DNA from: Bacillota bacterium
GTDB lineage: Bacteria; Bacillota; Clostridia; Acetivibrionales; DSM-1351
DNA length: 64,000 nucleotides
Assembly (NCBI GenBank): GCA_023444055.1
Contig: JAEZRV010000073.1
Location: forward strand, 120,021 to 184,020
Direction of reading: 5' to 3'
The position numbers were made by a program, and so were the translations under genes. The number at the start of each line of letters is the position of its first letter. The first letter of the stretch is position 1. Positions 52,829 through 62,297 of the stretch are shown in pieces. The notes beneath the pieces were generated by a model, which saw only the letters and a list, made by a program, of their open reading frames with translations, did no database searches and had not been told where the DNA came from.

Positions 52829-54277
52829 ATGTCAAATGTTAAATTTTATAATGGGGAAAATATACCTCTAGAAATGCACAAGGTGCGTATTGTACAAAAA
52901 TTAAATCTACCACCTGTGGAAAGACGTTTGGAAGCCATTAAAGAAGCAGGAAATAACACTTTTCTCTTGAAAAACAGAGATGTTTTTATGGATATGCTAA
53001 CCGATAGTGGTGTCAATGCAATGAGTGATAATCAATTGGCAGCAATGATGCAGGCTGATGATAGCTATGCTGGTTCTGAAACCTTTACTAAGTTGGAAAA
53101 TAAAATTCAAGAAATTTTCGATAAGAAGTTTTTCCTTCCAGCTCATCAAGGTAGAGCATGTGAAAACATACTTGCTCAAGCTCTTGTAAAACCAGAGTCA
53201 ATTGTTGTAACTAACTATCATTTCACTACAACAAAAGCGCATATTACGTTAAATTCAGGTACAGTTGAGGAATTAGTTATAGATGAAGGGCTAAATGTTA
53301 ACAGCAGTCACCCTTTTAAAGGCAATATGGATATTGACAAACTAAAAGCCTTAATCGAAAAACACGGTTCAGAAAAGATTGCATTTGTTCGTTTAGAGGC
53401 AGGAACTAACCTTATAGGTGGTCAGCCTTTTTCACTAGAGAATATGAAAGATGTTCAAAAGATATGTAAAGATTTCGGAATAATACTGGTTTTAGATGCT
53501 AGCCTTTTAGCTGATAATTTATATTTTGTAAAGGAACGAGAGCAAGCATATAAAGATATGAGCATTAGAGAGATTACAAGTATTTTTTCGGAACTTTCAG
53601 ATATAATTTACTTCTCTGCTCGTAAGCTTGGATGTGCCCGTGGTGGTGGAATATGCACAAACAGCGAGGAAATATATTTGAAGCTTCGTGAGTACATAAC
53701 TCTTTATGAAGGATTCCTTACATATGGTGGAATGTCAGTGCGTGAGATGGAAGCTATAACTGTTGGTTTGGAAGAAACAATGGATGAGGATATGATTAAT
53801 CAAGGACCACAGTTTATTGCATATATGGTTGAAAAGCTTCAGGAAAAAGGGGTGCCAGTTGTAACTCCTGCTGGTGGTTTGGGATGTCACATAGATGCTA
53901 TGAGATTTGTTGACCATATCCCACAAAGCCAATACCCTGCAGGTGCACTTGCGGCAGCTCTTTATATTGCTAGCGGAGTTCGAGGCATGGAAAGAGGAAC
54001 AATATCTGAGCAAAGAGATGAACAAGGAAATGAAACGTTTGCAAATGTGGAGCTACTGAGATTAGCAATGCCAAGACGTGTTTTTACACTTTCTCAGGTT
54101 AATTATGCTATTGATAGAGTAGTATGGCTATATGAAAACAGAAAGCTGATCGGAGGCTTAAAGTTTGTTGAGGAACCGAAAGTACTACGTTTCTTCTTTG
54201 GTAAATTAACAGCAGTATCTGATTGGCAGGCGAAGTTAGCTGCAAAGTTTAGAGAAGATTTTGGAGATAGCCTGTAA
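52829..54277 (+). CDS. Tryptophanase / tyrosine phenol-lyase family beta-eliminating lyase (variant active site)
   Basis: A 482-residue PLP enzyme of the TnaA/Tpl family, which cleaves aromatic amino acids to pyruvate, ammonia and indole or phenol. It has LPAHQGRACENILAQ, RLEAGTNLIGGQPF, the PLP-lysine region SARKLGCARGGGI, and RLAMPRRVFT (carboxylate Arg). In characterised members the Asp to the PLP ring is followed by an Arg (DSAR or DATR); here it is DASL. The lysine pair KK is RK and the following Asp is Leu. So the substrate or chemistry may differ. AGGG-type site upstream of the ATG. Monocistronic. Confidence 0.85.
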   Translation: MSNVKFYNGENIPLEMHKVRIVQKLNLPPVERRLEAIKEAGNNTFLLKNRDVFMDMLTDSGVNAMSDNQLAAMMQADDSYAGSETFTKLENKIQEIFDKKFFLPAHQGRACENILAQALVKPESIVVTNYHFTTTKAHITLNSGTVEELVIDEGLNVNSSHPFKGNMDIDKLKALIEKHGSEKIAFVRLEAGTNLIGGQPFSLENMKDVQKICKDFGIILVLDASLLADNLYFVKEREQAYKDMSIREITSIFSELSDIIYFSARKLGCARGGGICTNSEEIYLKLREYITLYEGFLTYGGMSVREMEAITVGLEETMDEDMINQGPQFIAYMVEKLQEKGVPVVTPAGGLGCHIDAMRFVDHIPQSQYPAGALAAALYIASGVRGMERGTISEQRDEQGNETFANVELLRLAMPRRVFTLSQVNYAIDRVVWLYENRKLIGGLKFVEEPKVLRFFFGKLTAVSDWQAKLAAKFREDFGDSL

Positions 54278-54426
54278 TTAAGGTAATGTTGCAAAAAAAC
54301 TCTTAACTGCATTATATGGTTTAGGTTAAAACCCAAGGTAGATATAATAGTTAAGATGTATTTGCGATAGCTAAAATTTTTAAGTAACATTGATTTATGA
54401 TATTGTATTAGTAATTAATATATAAG

Positions 54427-54518
54427 AAATCACCTTTTAACTCGAATGTACATTTGTATTAGATTTTAACTCTAGTACGAAAAAACTACATCTTGAGTTT
54501 TAAAAGGTGATTTTTTTA
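54427..54518. terminator. Terminator between the lyase and chitinase genes
   Basis: AAATCACCTTTTAACTC (54427-54443) pairs with GAGTTTTAAAAGGTGATTT (54495-54513), with a 2-base bulge, and T residues continue after it. It lies about 150 bases past the lyase stop. Confidence 0.8.
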
Positions 54519-54703
54519 TCTATCTCGGCAAAGTGATGTCGATATAAAGTGAAAAATGTCGAAAAATATATTGACACCATATGCTGTACGTACTATACTA
54601 GTTAACATAATATTGTAAGACGTAGTCGTTTGCTTATAGCTAAGGGCTTATTACCAATTAAATAAGACATATGATTACAGTTAAAAACTAGGAGGTACAT
54701 ACC

Positions 54704-56239
54704 ATGATATGTTCAGACAGAAAAATGAAGTTACCTTTGTTGTTGTTAGTTTTTGTTATGTTTTTTTCAAGTTTATTTAGTCCTTTAGCTTTTGCTGCAA
54801 AGAAGGATAGATCAGCACCTACAGCACCTACAAATCTTAGAACTGTGGCCGTTTCTGAAAATTCAATATCCTTAGAATGGAATGTGTCAACAGACAATGT
54901 ACGTGTAGCATCCTATATTATTTATAAAAACGGTGTTTCAATTGGAAGTTCAACTATAAACAAATACACTGCAAGTGGACTGACGCCTTCCACATCATAC
55001 AAATTTTATGTTAAGGCAAAGGATGCTTCTGGAAATATCTCATATAGCAGCAATACTTTAACTGCAGAAACCTTAAGCCTGGCACCAGTACCAGAGCCAA
55101 CGCCGATACCGCAGCCCGAACCAACTCCAGTACCAGAGCCAACGCCTACACCACAGCCTGATCCGATTCCAACACCAACTCCAACAACAAACAGGGTGGT
55201 AGGTTATTATGCTGCTTGGTCGGCGTATTCAGGATATACTCCTGATAAGGTTGATGTAAGCAAATTAACACATCTTAATTATGCTTTTGCAAATATTAGC
55301 AATGATTTAAAAGTTACTTTGGGATATCCAGATATAGACCCTTCAAATTTTAGTAAATTAAAAGCCTTAAAGCAAACGAATCCTAATCTAAAGACATTGA
55401 TTTCTATCGGAGGATGGTCTTGGTCTGGAAAGTTCTCTGATGTCGCACTAACAGAAGCCTCCAGAACTACTTTTGCGGATAGTTGTGTAAATTTTATTGT
55501 CCAATATGGCTTTGATGGTATTGACTTGGATTGGGAATATCCAGTTAGCGGTGGTCTATCAACAAATATAAGAAGACCTGAGGATAAACAGAACTTTACA
55601 CTTTTAATAAAAACTTTGCGTGAAAAACTTAATGCACGTGGAATAATTGATGGGAAGCAATATTTGCTCACAATTGCAGGAGGTGCTGGAAGCTGGTATC
55701 TGAATAACATTGAATTGAGTAACCTTCAACAGTATTTGGATTATGCAAATTTGATGACCTATGACATTCATGGCATATGGGATGGTTACACAGACTTTAA
55801 TGCACCACTGCATAATAATAGTGATACTTCTCCTCAATATAAGTGGAGTGTTGAAGCATCAGTAAATGCTTGGTTGAATGCAGGAATTCCAGCAAATAAG
55901 CTTGTTGTAGGTATACCTTTTTATGGAGATATCTATAATTCTGTAAATAATGCTAATAATGGATTGTATCAAACCTTTTCAGGTGGCTCAAGCATATCAT
56001 ATTCCAGCATTGTTTCTAAATATTTAAATACACCAGGATATGTGAGGTATTTCCATCAGCAATCCATGGTTCCTTGGCTATTTAATGGCTCAACCTTTAT
56101 AAGCTACGAAGATGAACAGTCAATTGGATATAAGGCTGAATACATCAAGTCCAGAGGCTTAGGCGGTGCAACTATTTGGGAATTAAGTCAAGACTCAAAT
56201 GGTATCTTATTGAATGCAGTAAGTCGTGGTATGCAGTAA
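54704..56239 (+). CDS. Secreted GH18 chitinase with fibronectin type III domain
   Basis: 511 residues. A signal peptide ends near AFAAKK (~31). Residues ~38-120 are an FnIII domain (APTAPTNLRTVAVSENSISLEW, GLTPSTSYKFYVKAKD). A Pro-rich linker follows (~123-163, PEPTPIPQP-type repeats). The GH18 TIM barrel runs ~165-511 with the catalytic FDGIDLDWEYP (DxxDxDxE), LISIGGWSWSG and NLMTYDIHG. It hydrolyses chitin or related GlcNAc polymers outside the cell. It has no dockerin, so it is secreted free rather than cellulosomal. AGGAGG lies 8 bases before the ATG. Confidence 0.96.
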   Translation: MICSDRKMKLPLLLLVFVMFFSSLFSPLAFAAKKDRSAPTAPTNLRTVAVSENSISLEWNVSTDNVRVASYIIYKNGVSIGSSTINKYTASGLTPSTSYKFYVKAKDASGNISYSSNTLTAETLSLAPVPEPTPIPQPEPTPVPEPTPTPQPDPIPTPTPTTNRVVGYYAAWSAYSGYTPDKVDVSKLTHLNYAFANISNDLKVTLGYPDIDPSNFSKLKALKQTNPNLKTLISIGGWSWSGKFSDVALTEASRTTFADSCVNFIVQYGFDGIDLDWEYPVSGGLSTNIRRPEDKQNFTLLIKTLREKLNARGIIDGKQYLLTIAGGAGSWYLNNIELSNLQQYLDYANLMTYDIHGIWDGYTDFNAPLHNNSDTSPQYKWSVEASVNAWLNAGIPANKLVVGIPFYGDIYNSVNNANNGLYQTFSGGSSISYSSIVSKYLNTPGYVRYFHQQSMVPWLFNGSTFISYEDEQSIGYKAEYIKSRGLGGATIWELSQDSNGILLNAVSRGMQ

Positions 56240-56371
56240 AAATTGGAGTTAGCACGTTAATAAAGTAATACAAATCTTTGATATCAAAAATAATACTATA
56301 TCTTACTTAAAATATAGAAAAGAAATGCTTTAAGCAATAATTTCTATAAAAAGATTTATATAGATTAATTA

Positions 56372-56420
56372 AAAAGCCAACAACTATCGGCTTATATTCA
56401 GCCGATAGTTGTTGGCTTTT
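56372..56420. terminator. Bidirectional terminator between chitinase and histidine kinase
   Basis: A 20-bp perfect stem starting AAAAGCCAACAACTATCGGC with a 9-base loop and T tracts on both strands. It separates two convergent genes. Confidence 0.92.
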
Positions 56421-56457
56421 TAGTCAAACTACCCTCGGATATTATCAGCAATATTAA

Positions 56458-58617
56458 CTATATGTAAATATCAGAAAACTCTACTGCTGTAGCTTGAATA
56501 AGCCGGTCGTCGCTAAATCCACTTTTTGGTCGCTCTTGCTTCGTGTTTTTAACTTTTTTTGCTGGAAACATTATACTAAATGAACTTCCATTCTCTACCT
56601 CACTTTCTAGTGAAATAGTACCATTCTGAGATTCAACCAGCATTTTTACAAGAGATAGTCCAATACCTGTTCCTTCAGCTTGTCTGGTAAGTGAATTATC
56701 AACTTGTCCAAATCTTTCAAATATTACATTTACCTTATCACTTGGGATGCCTATTCCGTTATCTTTAACTTGAATACGTACCATACTTTTTTTGTTTATA
56801 ATTTTTTGAGATACTTTAACATTAATAGAGTTGCCTTTTGGTGTAAATTTAATTGCATTTGATAGTAAATTTAATAGTATTCTTTCATATTTTTCTTCAT
56901 CAATTCCAATCACTTTTTCTTTTATTGTCGAAGAAAATTTTAAACTAATTTCTCTTTGCTGAGCATAAAGCTGAACTGAATTTGTAATTGATTTTGTTAA
57001 AAAGACAATATCTTCATTTGTTTGGTTAATTTTCATTTGTCCTGAATTAAAACGTGTAATGTCCAGAAGATTGTTAACTAATCGCAATTGCCTATATGAG
57101 TTTTGACGGATTTTACTGATAAAACCTTTTGCTTTTGGTGATAATTCTTCTTTACATAGAAGTTCCATTGCCTGAATTGCAGAGTTAATAACAGTCAATG
57201 GAGTTTTGAACTCATGTGATATAAGAGCAAGAAATTCGTCCTTCATTTCAATGGACTTCTGGAGGGCTTCATTTTTCTCTCTCTCGGATTCTATTAAAAG
57301 CTCTTTGTTTATTTTATATTGCAAATGTTCTATGATATCCAAACTTAAACGTGCTAGCATATCTAGCAATGAGTTTTCCCACTCTTCCCAACGATGATGA
57401 GGTTTATACTGCGTTGACAATATACCCAGTAGTTGACCTGAACGGCTGATAAGTGGTGTGAATTGAATGGCTTTATTACTCATCAATGTGATACCAGGCA
57501 TATCCTGTTTAGGCATAAATAATGGACTCTGTGATATGTCATCAATGATAATTCGTTCCTTCACTTTTCTTATTAGATCATTTATTTTAAGTAAGTTATG
57601 AAATTTAGTAAAGAATTTTAATGATGGTTTGTCTAGTCCATAGTGAGCCATAACACTAATTTTACCAGTCTGTTCGTCTAATAAGTGAATACAACATGCA
57701 TCAGCATTAGTAAATTCAATAATAGTTTCAATAATTTCATCAAGTACTTCCTGTATATCACCTTTACGTGAAGATTTTTCACTAACAGCATGTAGACGAT
57801 TTTTTAATGCTAATTCTTGAGCGAGATGTTCTTTTACAGAGTTTGAAATCTTTTCAGCTTGCTTACGTGCAGTAATATCATGGCCTACAACAACATAGCC
57901 CAGCACACGACCATATTTATCATAATATGCCCTTGATGTGGTTTCAACCCAAAATGATGAACCATCCTTACGCTGATGGATATATTCAGTTCTTAATGTT
58001 TCCAATGTTCCTGAACTAGAGTGGATTTTAGATGTATCTTCTTCTGAAAATGACAATTGTAAAATTTCATCTGAAGTTTTTCCGAAGGCTTCAGCGGCTG
58101 TCAAACCATACATAAGCTCAGCGGCAGGATTCATATATGTTAATCTATGATTTGGGTCGAAAGCAACAATAGCGTCATTAGCAATTTCAAGGATATTGGC
58201 AGGGTAAACAAGTTTTTTATTGTTCTTAACCTGTCCTGTAATATCCAAAGAGTAGCTTATTCCCATCAATATCTTACCTTGCGAATCATAGAATGGAGAT
58301 CCTATTAGATTTAAATAAAATGTTCCTAATCCTGAAGTATATACAAGCTTTTCCTGTATTGTTTTTTCGCCATTTATAATTTGAACAATAGGAAGTCTTT
58401 TTGAAGGTAATTCATTATTGCTGTGATCATAATATTTACCATCTCGATAAGTACATTCTGCTTTTTCTAAAGAATTAGTAGGTGAAAAATAGTCCACTGC
58501 ATTATTGTCAATGATTGCATAGGCGCCATCTTCGTCCAGAGCAGATATAATATCAGATACATTATTAGGCAATATATCTGAATCATTTTCATACAGAATT
58601 GAACTGGATTTTTTCAT
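56458..58617 (-). CDS. Cytoplasmic PAS-GAF sensor histidine kinase
   Basis: 719 residues, no membrane segment. An N-terminal PAS-like region (~20-130) is followed by a second PAS with PAC (~145-260; NDAIVAFDPNHRLTYMNPAAELMYG, VVVGHDITARK). A GAF domain spans ~285-440. The HisKA dimerisation box has its His at ~468 in LISHEFKTPLTVI, and the HATPase has NLLSNAIKFTPKG, VKDNGIGIP and GTGIGLSLVK. No receiver domain or adjacent response regulator is seen, so it is an orphan kinase. AGGGGA precedes the ATG. The signal is unknown. Confidence 0.92.
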   Translation of the reverse strand: MKKSSSILYENDSDILPNNVSDIISALDEDGAYAIIDNNAVDYFSPTNSLEKAECTYRDGKYYDHSNNELPSKRLPIVQIINGEKTIQEKLVYTSGLGTFYLNLIGSPFYDSQGKILMGISYSLDITGQVKNNKKLVYPANILEIANDAIVAFDPNHRLTYMNPAAELMYGLTAAEAFGKTSDEILQLSFSEEDTSKIHSSSGTLETLRTEYIHQRKDGSSFWVETTSRAYYDKYGRVLGYVVVGHDITARKQAEKISNSVKEHLAQELALKNRLHAVSEKSSRKGDIQEVLDEIIETIIEFTNADACCIHLLDEQTGKISVMAHYGLDKPSLKFFTKFHNLLKINDLIRKVKERIIIDDISQSPLFMPKQDMPGITLMSNKAIQFTPLISRSGQLLGILSTQYKPHHRWEEWENSLLDMLARLSLDIIEHLQYKINKELLIESEREKNEALQKSIEMKDEFLALISHEFKTPLTVINSAIQAMELLCKEELSPKAKGFISKIRQNSYRQLRLVNNLLDITRFNSGQMKINQTNEDIVFLTKSITNSVQLYAQQREISLKFSSTIKEKVIGIDEEKYERILLNLLSNAIKFTPKGNSINVKVSQKIINKKSMVRIQVKDNGIGIPSDKVNVIFERFGQVDNSLTRQAEGTGIGLSLVKMLVESQNGTISLESEVENGSSFSIMFPAKKVKNTKQERPKSGFSDDRLIQATAVEFSDIYI

Positions 58618-59141
58618 AACATATTCCCCTTAAAAAGTGAATAGACAACATATGTTGGCAAACATAATTTGCTTATGTCAAATTTAATGAAAAATTAAAC
58701 TTTATTAATTATTCATTAAATTCTATGTAACTTCTATGTAACTTTATAGTATCATATTACATAAAATGGAAAGGATTGTCAATTGAAATTTAATTATGTG
58801 GGATATAAAGTAATGATTTTCTATATAGGATGGCTCTACTTTTCCATCTCAAGCAGTCTTCTGCTAATAATAACTATATCTCCAATTCATCTAATAAAAA
58901 ATTTATAATTTGATTGTGATTTTTTTTAATAACAATATATTTTTATGGACATAATAGCGAATGTACATTTTGTTTTTTAAGCGTAAGTTTAAAAAGCTTG
59001 TGTCTTTAGACAGCGTTACTGCTATATATTTTAGTGATTTAATCCCATGCAGTTTATAAAGATTATGTCTTTGGATGACTGGATACAGGCTGATTTTACT
59101 TGCATGATATGTTTAGAATGCTAGGTTAAGGAGGGATTACA
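58618..59141. other. Divergent intergenic region
   Basis: About 520 AT-rich bases between the histidine kinase and the small stress-type gene. No gene and no strong hairpin were seen. It holds promoters for both sides and ends in TAAGGAGGGATTACA. Confidence 0.5.
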
Positions 59142-59483
59142 ATTAAAGTAATAGGTAGATTTCTTGAACCAAGTCAAGTAGGTGGTTTAGTTGATACACT
59201 AAAAAATAGTGGAATCCAAAGAAGAGATATGATTATCAGTAGCTATGATGAAGAAAAGTTTCAAAGTATGATGGATGATGTTAAGGATAATCATATTAAT
59301 GCAGTTATTAAAACAGACCAAGACGATCCAGGACAACTCCAATCATTTGTTAATGGCGTTACAGCATTAACGGAGGATAGTGGAATAGTAGTATTTGTCA
59401 AATGTGCAAGACATAAGGCACAAGAAGTTAAGTCAGTTATGGAGCAATCAGGTGCTGAAGAGGTTAGAATTGATGATGATTAA
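59142..59483 (+). CDS. Small conserved-looking protein with apparent ATT start codon
   Basis: The frame is open from 59130 and a perfect AAGGAGG lies 7 bases before an ATT at 59142. From there the protein reads (M)KVIGRFLEPSQVGGLVDTLK and so on for 113 residues, with an acidic C-terminus ending VRIDDD. There is no ATG, GTG or TTG near; the first ATG (59229) is 29 codons later, lacks a ribosome site and would remove a coherent beta-alpha start. AUU starts are known (infC) but rare. I do not recognise the family. It precedes the spore gene tlp by 83 bases, so a sporulation or stress role is possible. Confidence 0.6.
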   Translation: MKVIGRFLEPSQVGGLVDTLKNSGIQRRDMIISSYDEEKFQSMMDDVKDNHINAVIKTDQDDPGQLQSFVNGVTALTEDSGIVVFVKCARHKAQEVKSVMEQSGAEEVRIDDD

Positions 59484-59566
59484 AAGTAATAAGAAATAAG
59501 AAATAGTTACAATTTGCATGAATAGTATATAACTTTTACTCAAATATTAAATAAAGGAGATTAACA

Positions 59567-59788
59567 ATGACAAAACCAAAACCAGATGATAGAAGTGACA
59601 ATGTAGACAGAATTCAGTTTAATATTAACCATACCATTCAGAACATGGAAGCGGCAGATGAATTAATAGAAAAAACAGATGATAGAAAGATGAAAAAAGA
59701 CTTAGAAGAAAAGAATAATAGAAGAAGAGATGCTCTCGATGGAATGAGAGAAGAGATTAAAGATGAGGCTAGGAATAAAAGAAGTTAG
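59567..59788 (+). CDS. tlp: Small acid-soluble spore protein Tlp
   Basis: A 73-residue, highly charged helical protein with the family start MTKPKPDDRSDNVDRIQ and HTIQNMEAADELIEKT. Tlp is made late in the forespore. AAGGAG precedes the ATG. It indicates that the organism forms endospores. Confidence 0.93.
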   Translation: MTKPKPDDRSDNVDRIQFNINHTIQNMEAADELIEKTDDRKMKKDLEEKNNRRRDALDGMREEIKDEARNKRS

Positions 59789-59849
59789 TGTAATCAATTT
59801 TCTGAATAGTTAGTGTCAAGTTAGCAAGGATACTAACTATTCAGTTCTT

Positions 59850-59938
59850 ATAAAGAGGCTGTTTCAGAATATTTCTTAACTATATGCTAGGATTTTGTCG
59901 GCTTGAGGTTAAGTTTCATTTTGGGACAGTCTTTTTTA
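59850..59938 (+). terminator. Terminator after tlp
   Basis: A long hairpin with G-U pairs: AAAGAGGCTGTTTCAGAAT against ATTTTGGGACAGTCTTTT, then T residues. Confidence 0.7.
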
Positions 59939-59964
59939 ATTTATGATTTCAATTGAGAAAACAA

Positions 59965-60001
59965 AAAAACCGTATTAAATGTTTAATTCTATACGGTTTT
60001 T
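59965..60001. terminator. Bidirectional terminator between tlp and the tail-collar cluster
   Basis: AAAAACCGTAT and ATACGGTTTTT form an 11-bp stem with a 15-base loop, T-rich on both strands. It serves the minus-strand collar genes. Confidence 0.85.
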
Positions 60002-60022
60002 TATTTTATTAAAATTAAGTAA

Positions 60023-60268
60023 TTAGTAGTCTGTGGGGTATATACCTTCTGATGCTATACAATAAATAGTATTTGGTACAGGACTTGCATCGGTCAGATT
60101 TGGGAGCTGAAAGGTTGTTGAACCGTTTCCACCAAATTGAATACCTAATAATGTGTATAAAGCTTGATAGTACGCAATGTTAAGAGTAGCCCCATCGCAT
60201 TTGAGCCATCCCATAGGAATAAAATTATAAGGGAAAAGTTTTATCATGCCAAGTAGTGGTGTTACCAT
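60023..60268 (-). CDS. Tail-collar-domain mini-protein 3
   Basis: 81 residues, entirely one phage tail-collar domain: GMIKLFPYNFIPMGWLKCDG, then YYQALYTLLGIQFGGNGSTTF and QLPNL. This is the pattern of microcystin-dependent-protein-like (MdpB) and tail-fibre collar proteins. There is no signal peptide. AAGGAGG precedes the ATG. It is the third of three tandem paralogs; function outside phage tails is unclear. Confidence 0.85.
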   Translation of the reverse strand: MVTPLLGMIKLFPYNFIPMGWLKCDGATLNIAYYQALYTLLGIQFGGNGSTTFQLPNLTDASPVPNTIYCIASEGIYPTDY

Positions 60269-60304
60269 TTATAGTACCTCCTTTTAAGAGAATGTTGAAT
60301 TCTA

Positions 60305-60556
60305 TTATGTCCTTGAAGGGTAAATTCCTGCCATACAAATATAATAATTCATTAAATGTGATGCTTTTAGAGGAACTGCAGTCTGCAAATTTGGTAAATT
60401 GAAATTCACATTGTCTCCTCCGAATCTATTACCAATAAGAGCATAAAGAACTTGATTCTGAGCTACACTTAAAGAAGTACCATCACAGAGATGCCAGTCC
60501 GCTGGTGCATAACCAAATGCAAAAAGCTCTATATCACCTATAAAGGGTTCGTCCAT
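60305..60556 (-). CDS. Tail-collar-domain mini-protein 2
   Basis: 83 residues: DIELFAFGYAPADWHLCDGT, QNQVLYALIGNRFGGDNVNF, NLPNL. The ATG at 60556 has AAGGAGG 6 bases upstream; a longer form from 60610 lacks such a site. Same family as both neighbours. Confidence 0.85.
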   Translation of the reverse strand: MDEPFIGDIELFAFGYAPADWHLCDGTSLSVAQNQVLYALIGNRFGGDNVNFNLPNLQTAVPLKASHLMNYYICMAGIYPSRT

Positions 60557-60610
60557 AATTAACCTCCTTGCTATGCCGTACCTATCGGCATAAAATAAAA
60601 TGTTAAACAA

Positions 60611-60853
60611 TCAACCTCTCGACGGGAAATACCCCTGAATTGCAATACAGAATTTTGTAAATGGAATAGGTTCAGTACCCAGAAGATTGGGAAGGGCAAA
60701 GGTTGTTATTCCATCACCGCCGTATGTAACTCTTATTATTGCATATAAAGCTTGATACTCCTGGATATTGAGCAATTTGCCATCACATAGGCTCCAGCCT
60801 GTAGGAACAAACGTATAAGGAAAAAGTTCAACCTCACCGATAAATGGCTCCAT
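60611..60853 (-). CDS. Tail-collar-domain mini-protein 1
   Basis: 80 residues: EVELFPYTFVPTGWSLCDGK, EYQALYAIIRVTYGGDGITTF, ALPNL. Start at the ATG at 60853 (TAGGTG 6 bases upstream); a GTG at 60862 is too close to that site. It is the first gene of the three-gene minus-strand operon. Confidence 0.83.
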   Translation of the reverse strand: MEPFIGEVELFPYTFVPTGWSLCDGKLLNIQEYQALYAIIRVTYGGDGITTFALPNLLGTEPIPFTKFCIAIQGYFPSRG

Positions 60854-61045
60854 ATTATACACCTACCTTCATAATGAAATTATTATCAAATTATATCCTT
60901 ACCTAATTATATATTCAGTTTAAAAGCATTGTCAATTTAAATGTAAAAATGTTTGTATTTTGCAATCTATTACAATATAATATACTTAAATAATTTAATT
61001 GTAAAACTACCTAAATTTTGAAATAAAGAAAGGATGGGTTTTTCT

Positions 61046-62080
61046 ATGGGAAATATAGCGCTGAACGGAAGTGTTACCGCAAACAATTTCATTGCTCCGT
61101 TTACTGCTTCTAGGGCAGTGAACGGAACTACTGCTGCTACAAGCAGATGGGTTGGTGAAGTACCTGGTTCGATAATGCTTACACTAAATAGTAATGCTTT
61201 TGTCAATAGATGGGTTGTAAAAAATATGTCAACTTTAAACGGTTGGCCTCCACCCCTGTACAGCATGTCGGACTATTCTTTGCAGGGAAGCAATGATGGA
61301 AGTATATGGAATCCAATTGATAATGTAACAAACAATACTTTAAGTATTACTGATCGTACTTTTCCTACTGTTTCATATCGTTTTTTCAGAGTCAATGTAA
61401 CTAAGGGCTTGAACAATGATAACAAAATTGCATCAATTATTGAGTTTGAGCTTTATCAAGCACCACCTACAAGTCAGTATTTGTCTAACCTTACAATAAG
61501 CAGCGGAACACTTACTCCTACATTTGGCAAGAATATATATAGTTACACGGCTTCTGTTGGAACAGATGTTACTAGTATAGTTGTTACACCTACTGCAGAA
61601 GTGCCTACATATCAAGCTTATAATGCAACAATTAAAGTAAATGACACTATAGTAGCAAGTGGCACAGGTATACCTGTAAATCTAAATGTAGGTCAAAATA
61701 CAATTAATATTGATGTTACTTCTGCCATAGGTGGGGCAACGCAGAGGTATACTATTATAGTGACAAGGGTTGATACTTATTTGTCGAATGTAAAAATTAT
61801 GGCAGGAAGAGCACAAGTAAGCTTGAATCCAACTTTTAGCAATACTCAACCTAGTTATACTGGATCAGGTCCTAGAGTGAGTTCATTAACTGTAACTCCT
61901 ACTGCTAGTGATCCGAATAATGTAACAATATATGTAAATGACGCAGTTGTTGCAAGCGGAGGTAATGCAAGTGTTCCTGTAACTGCTGGTACAACTAATA
62001 ACTTCAGTATTGTAGTTAAGTATAATAATAATAACAACTATAACCAAACGTATAATTTTGCAATAACGATAGCCAATTAA
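61046..62080 (+). CDS. Discoidin-like protein with two cadherin-like beta-sandwich repeats
   Basis: 344 residues. The first ~140 resemble an F5/8 type C (discoidin) fold: NIALNGSVTANNFIAPFTAS, SRWVGEVPGSIML, DYSLQGSNDGSIW, FFRVNVT. Two cadherin-like beta-sandwich repeats follow (YLSNLTISSGTLTPTF and NIYSYTASVGTDVTSIVVTP; YLSNVKIMAGRAQVSLNPTF and PSYTGSGPRVSSLTVTP). No signal peptide is visible. The ATG at 61046 is 11 bases past GAAAGGA; the ATG at 61034 overlaps that site. It probably binds carbohydrate or acts as a structural adhesin. It is divergent from the collar genes. Confidence 0.75.
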   Translation: MGNIALNGSVTANNFIAPFTASRAVNGTTAATSRWVGEVPGSIMLTLNSNAFVNRWVVKNMSTLNGWPPPLYSMSDYSLQGSNDGSIWNPIDNVTNNTLSITDRTFPTVSYRFFRVNVTKGLNNDNKIASIIEFELYQAPPTSQYLSNLTISSGTLTPTFGKNIYSYTASVGTDVTSIVVTPTAEVPTYQAYNATIKVNDTIVASGTGIPVNLNVGQNTINIDVTSAIGGATQRYTIIVTRVDTYLSNVKIMAGRAQVSLNPTFSNTQPSYTGSGPRVSSLTVTPTASDPNNVTIYVNDAVVASGGNASVPVTAGTTNNFSIVVKYNNNNNYNQTYNFAITIAN

Positions 62081-62297
62081 TGATAACCTTTGTTTTTTGA
62101 AAATAATCGTTAGAGATATATTTACATATGATTAAATGTATATTTCAAATAACACAAGTATCACATACTAAAGAAAATAATTCCCAGTATGTGATATTTG
62201 TGTTATATTTAGAAAATAGGGCAATACGGTGTAATATTTGTTTCAAAATATTATATTATAGGGACAAATTTAATATAAATATTATGTATTTGGGGGA

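Noticed and set aside
55090..55190. Repetitive Pro-Glu-Pro-Thr DNA in the chitinase gene
   Set aside because: This is an ordinary interdomain linker, not a mobile or regulatory repeat.
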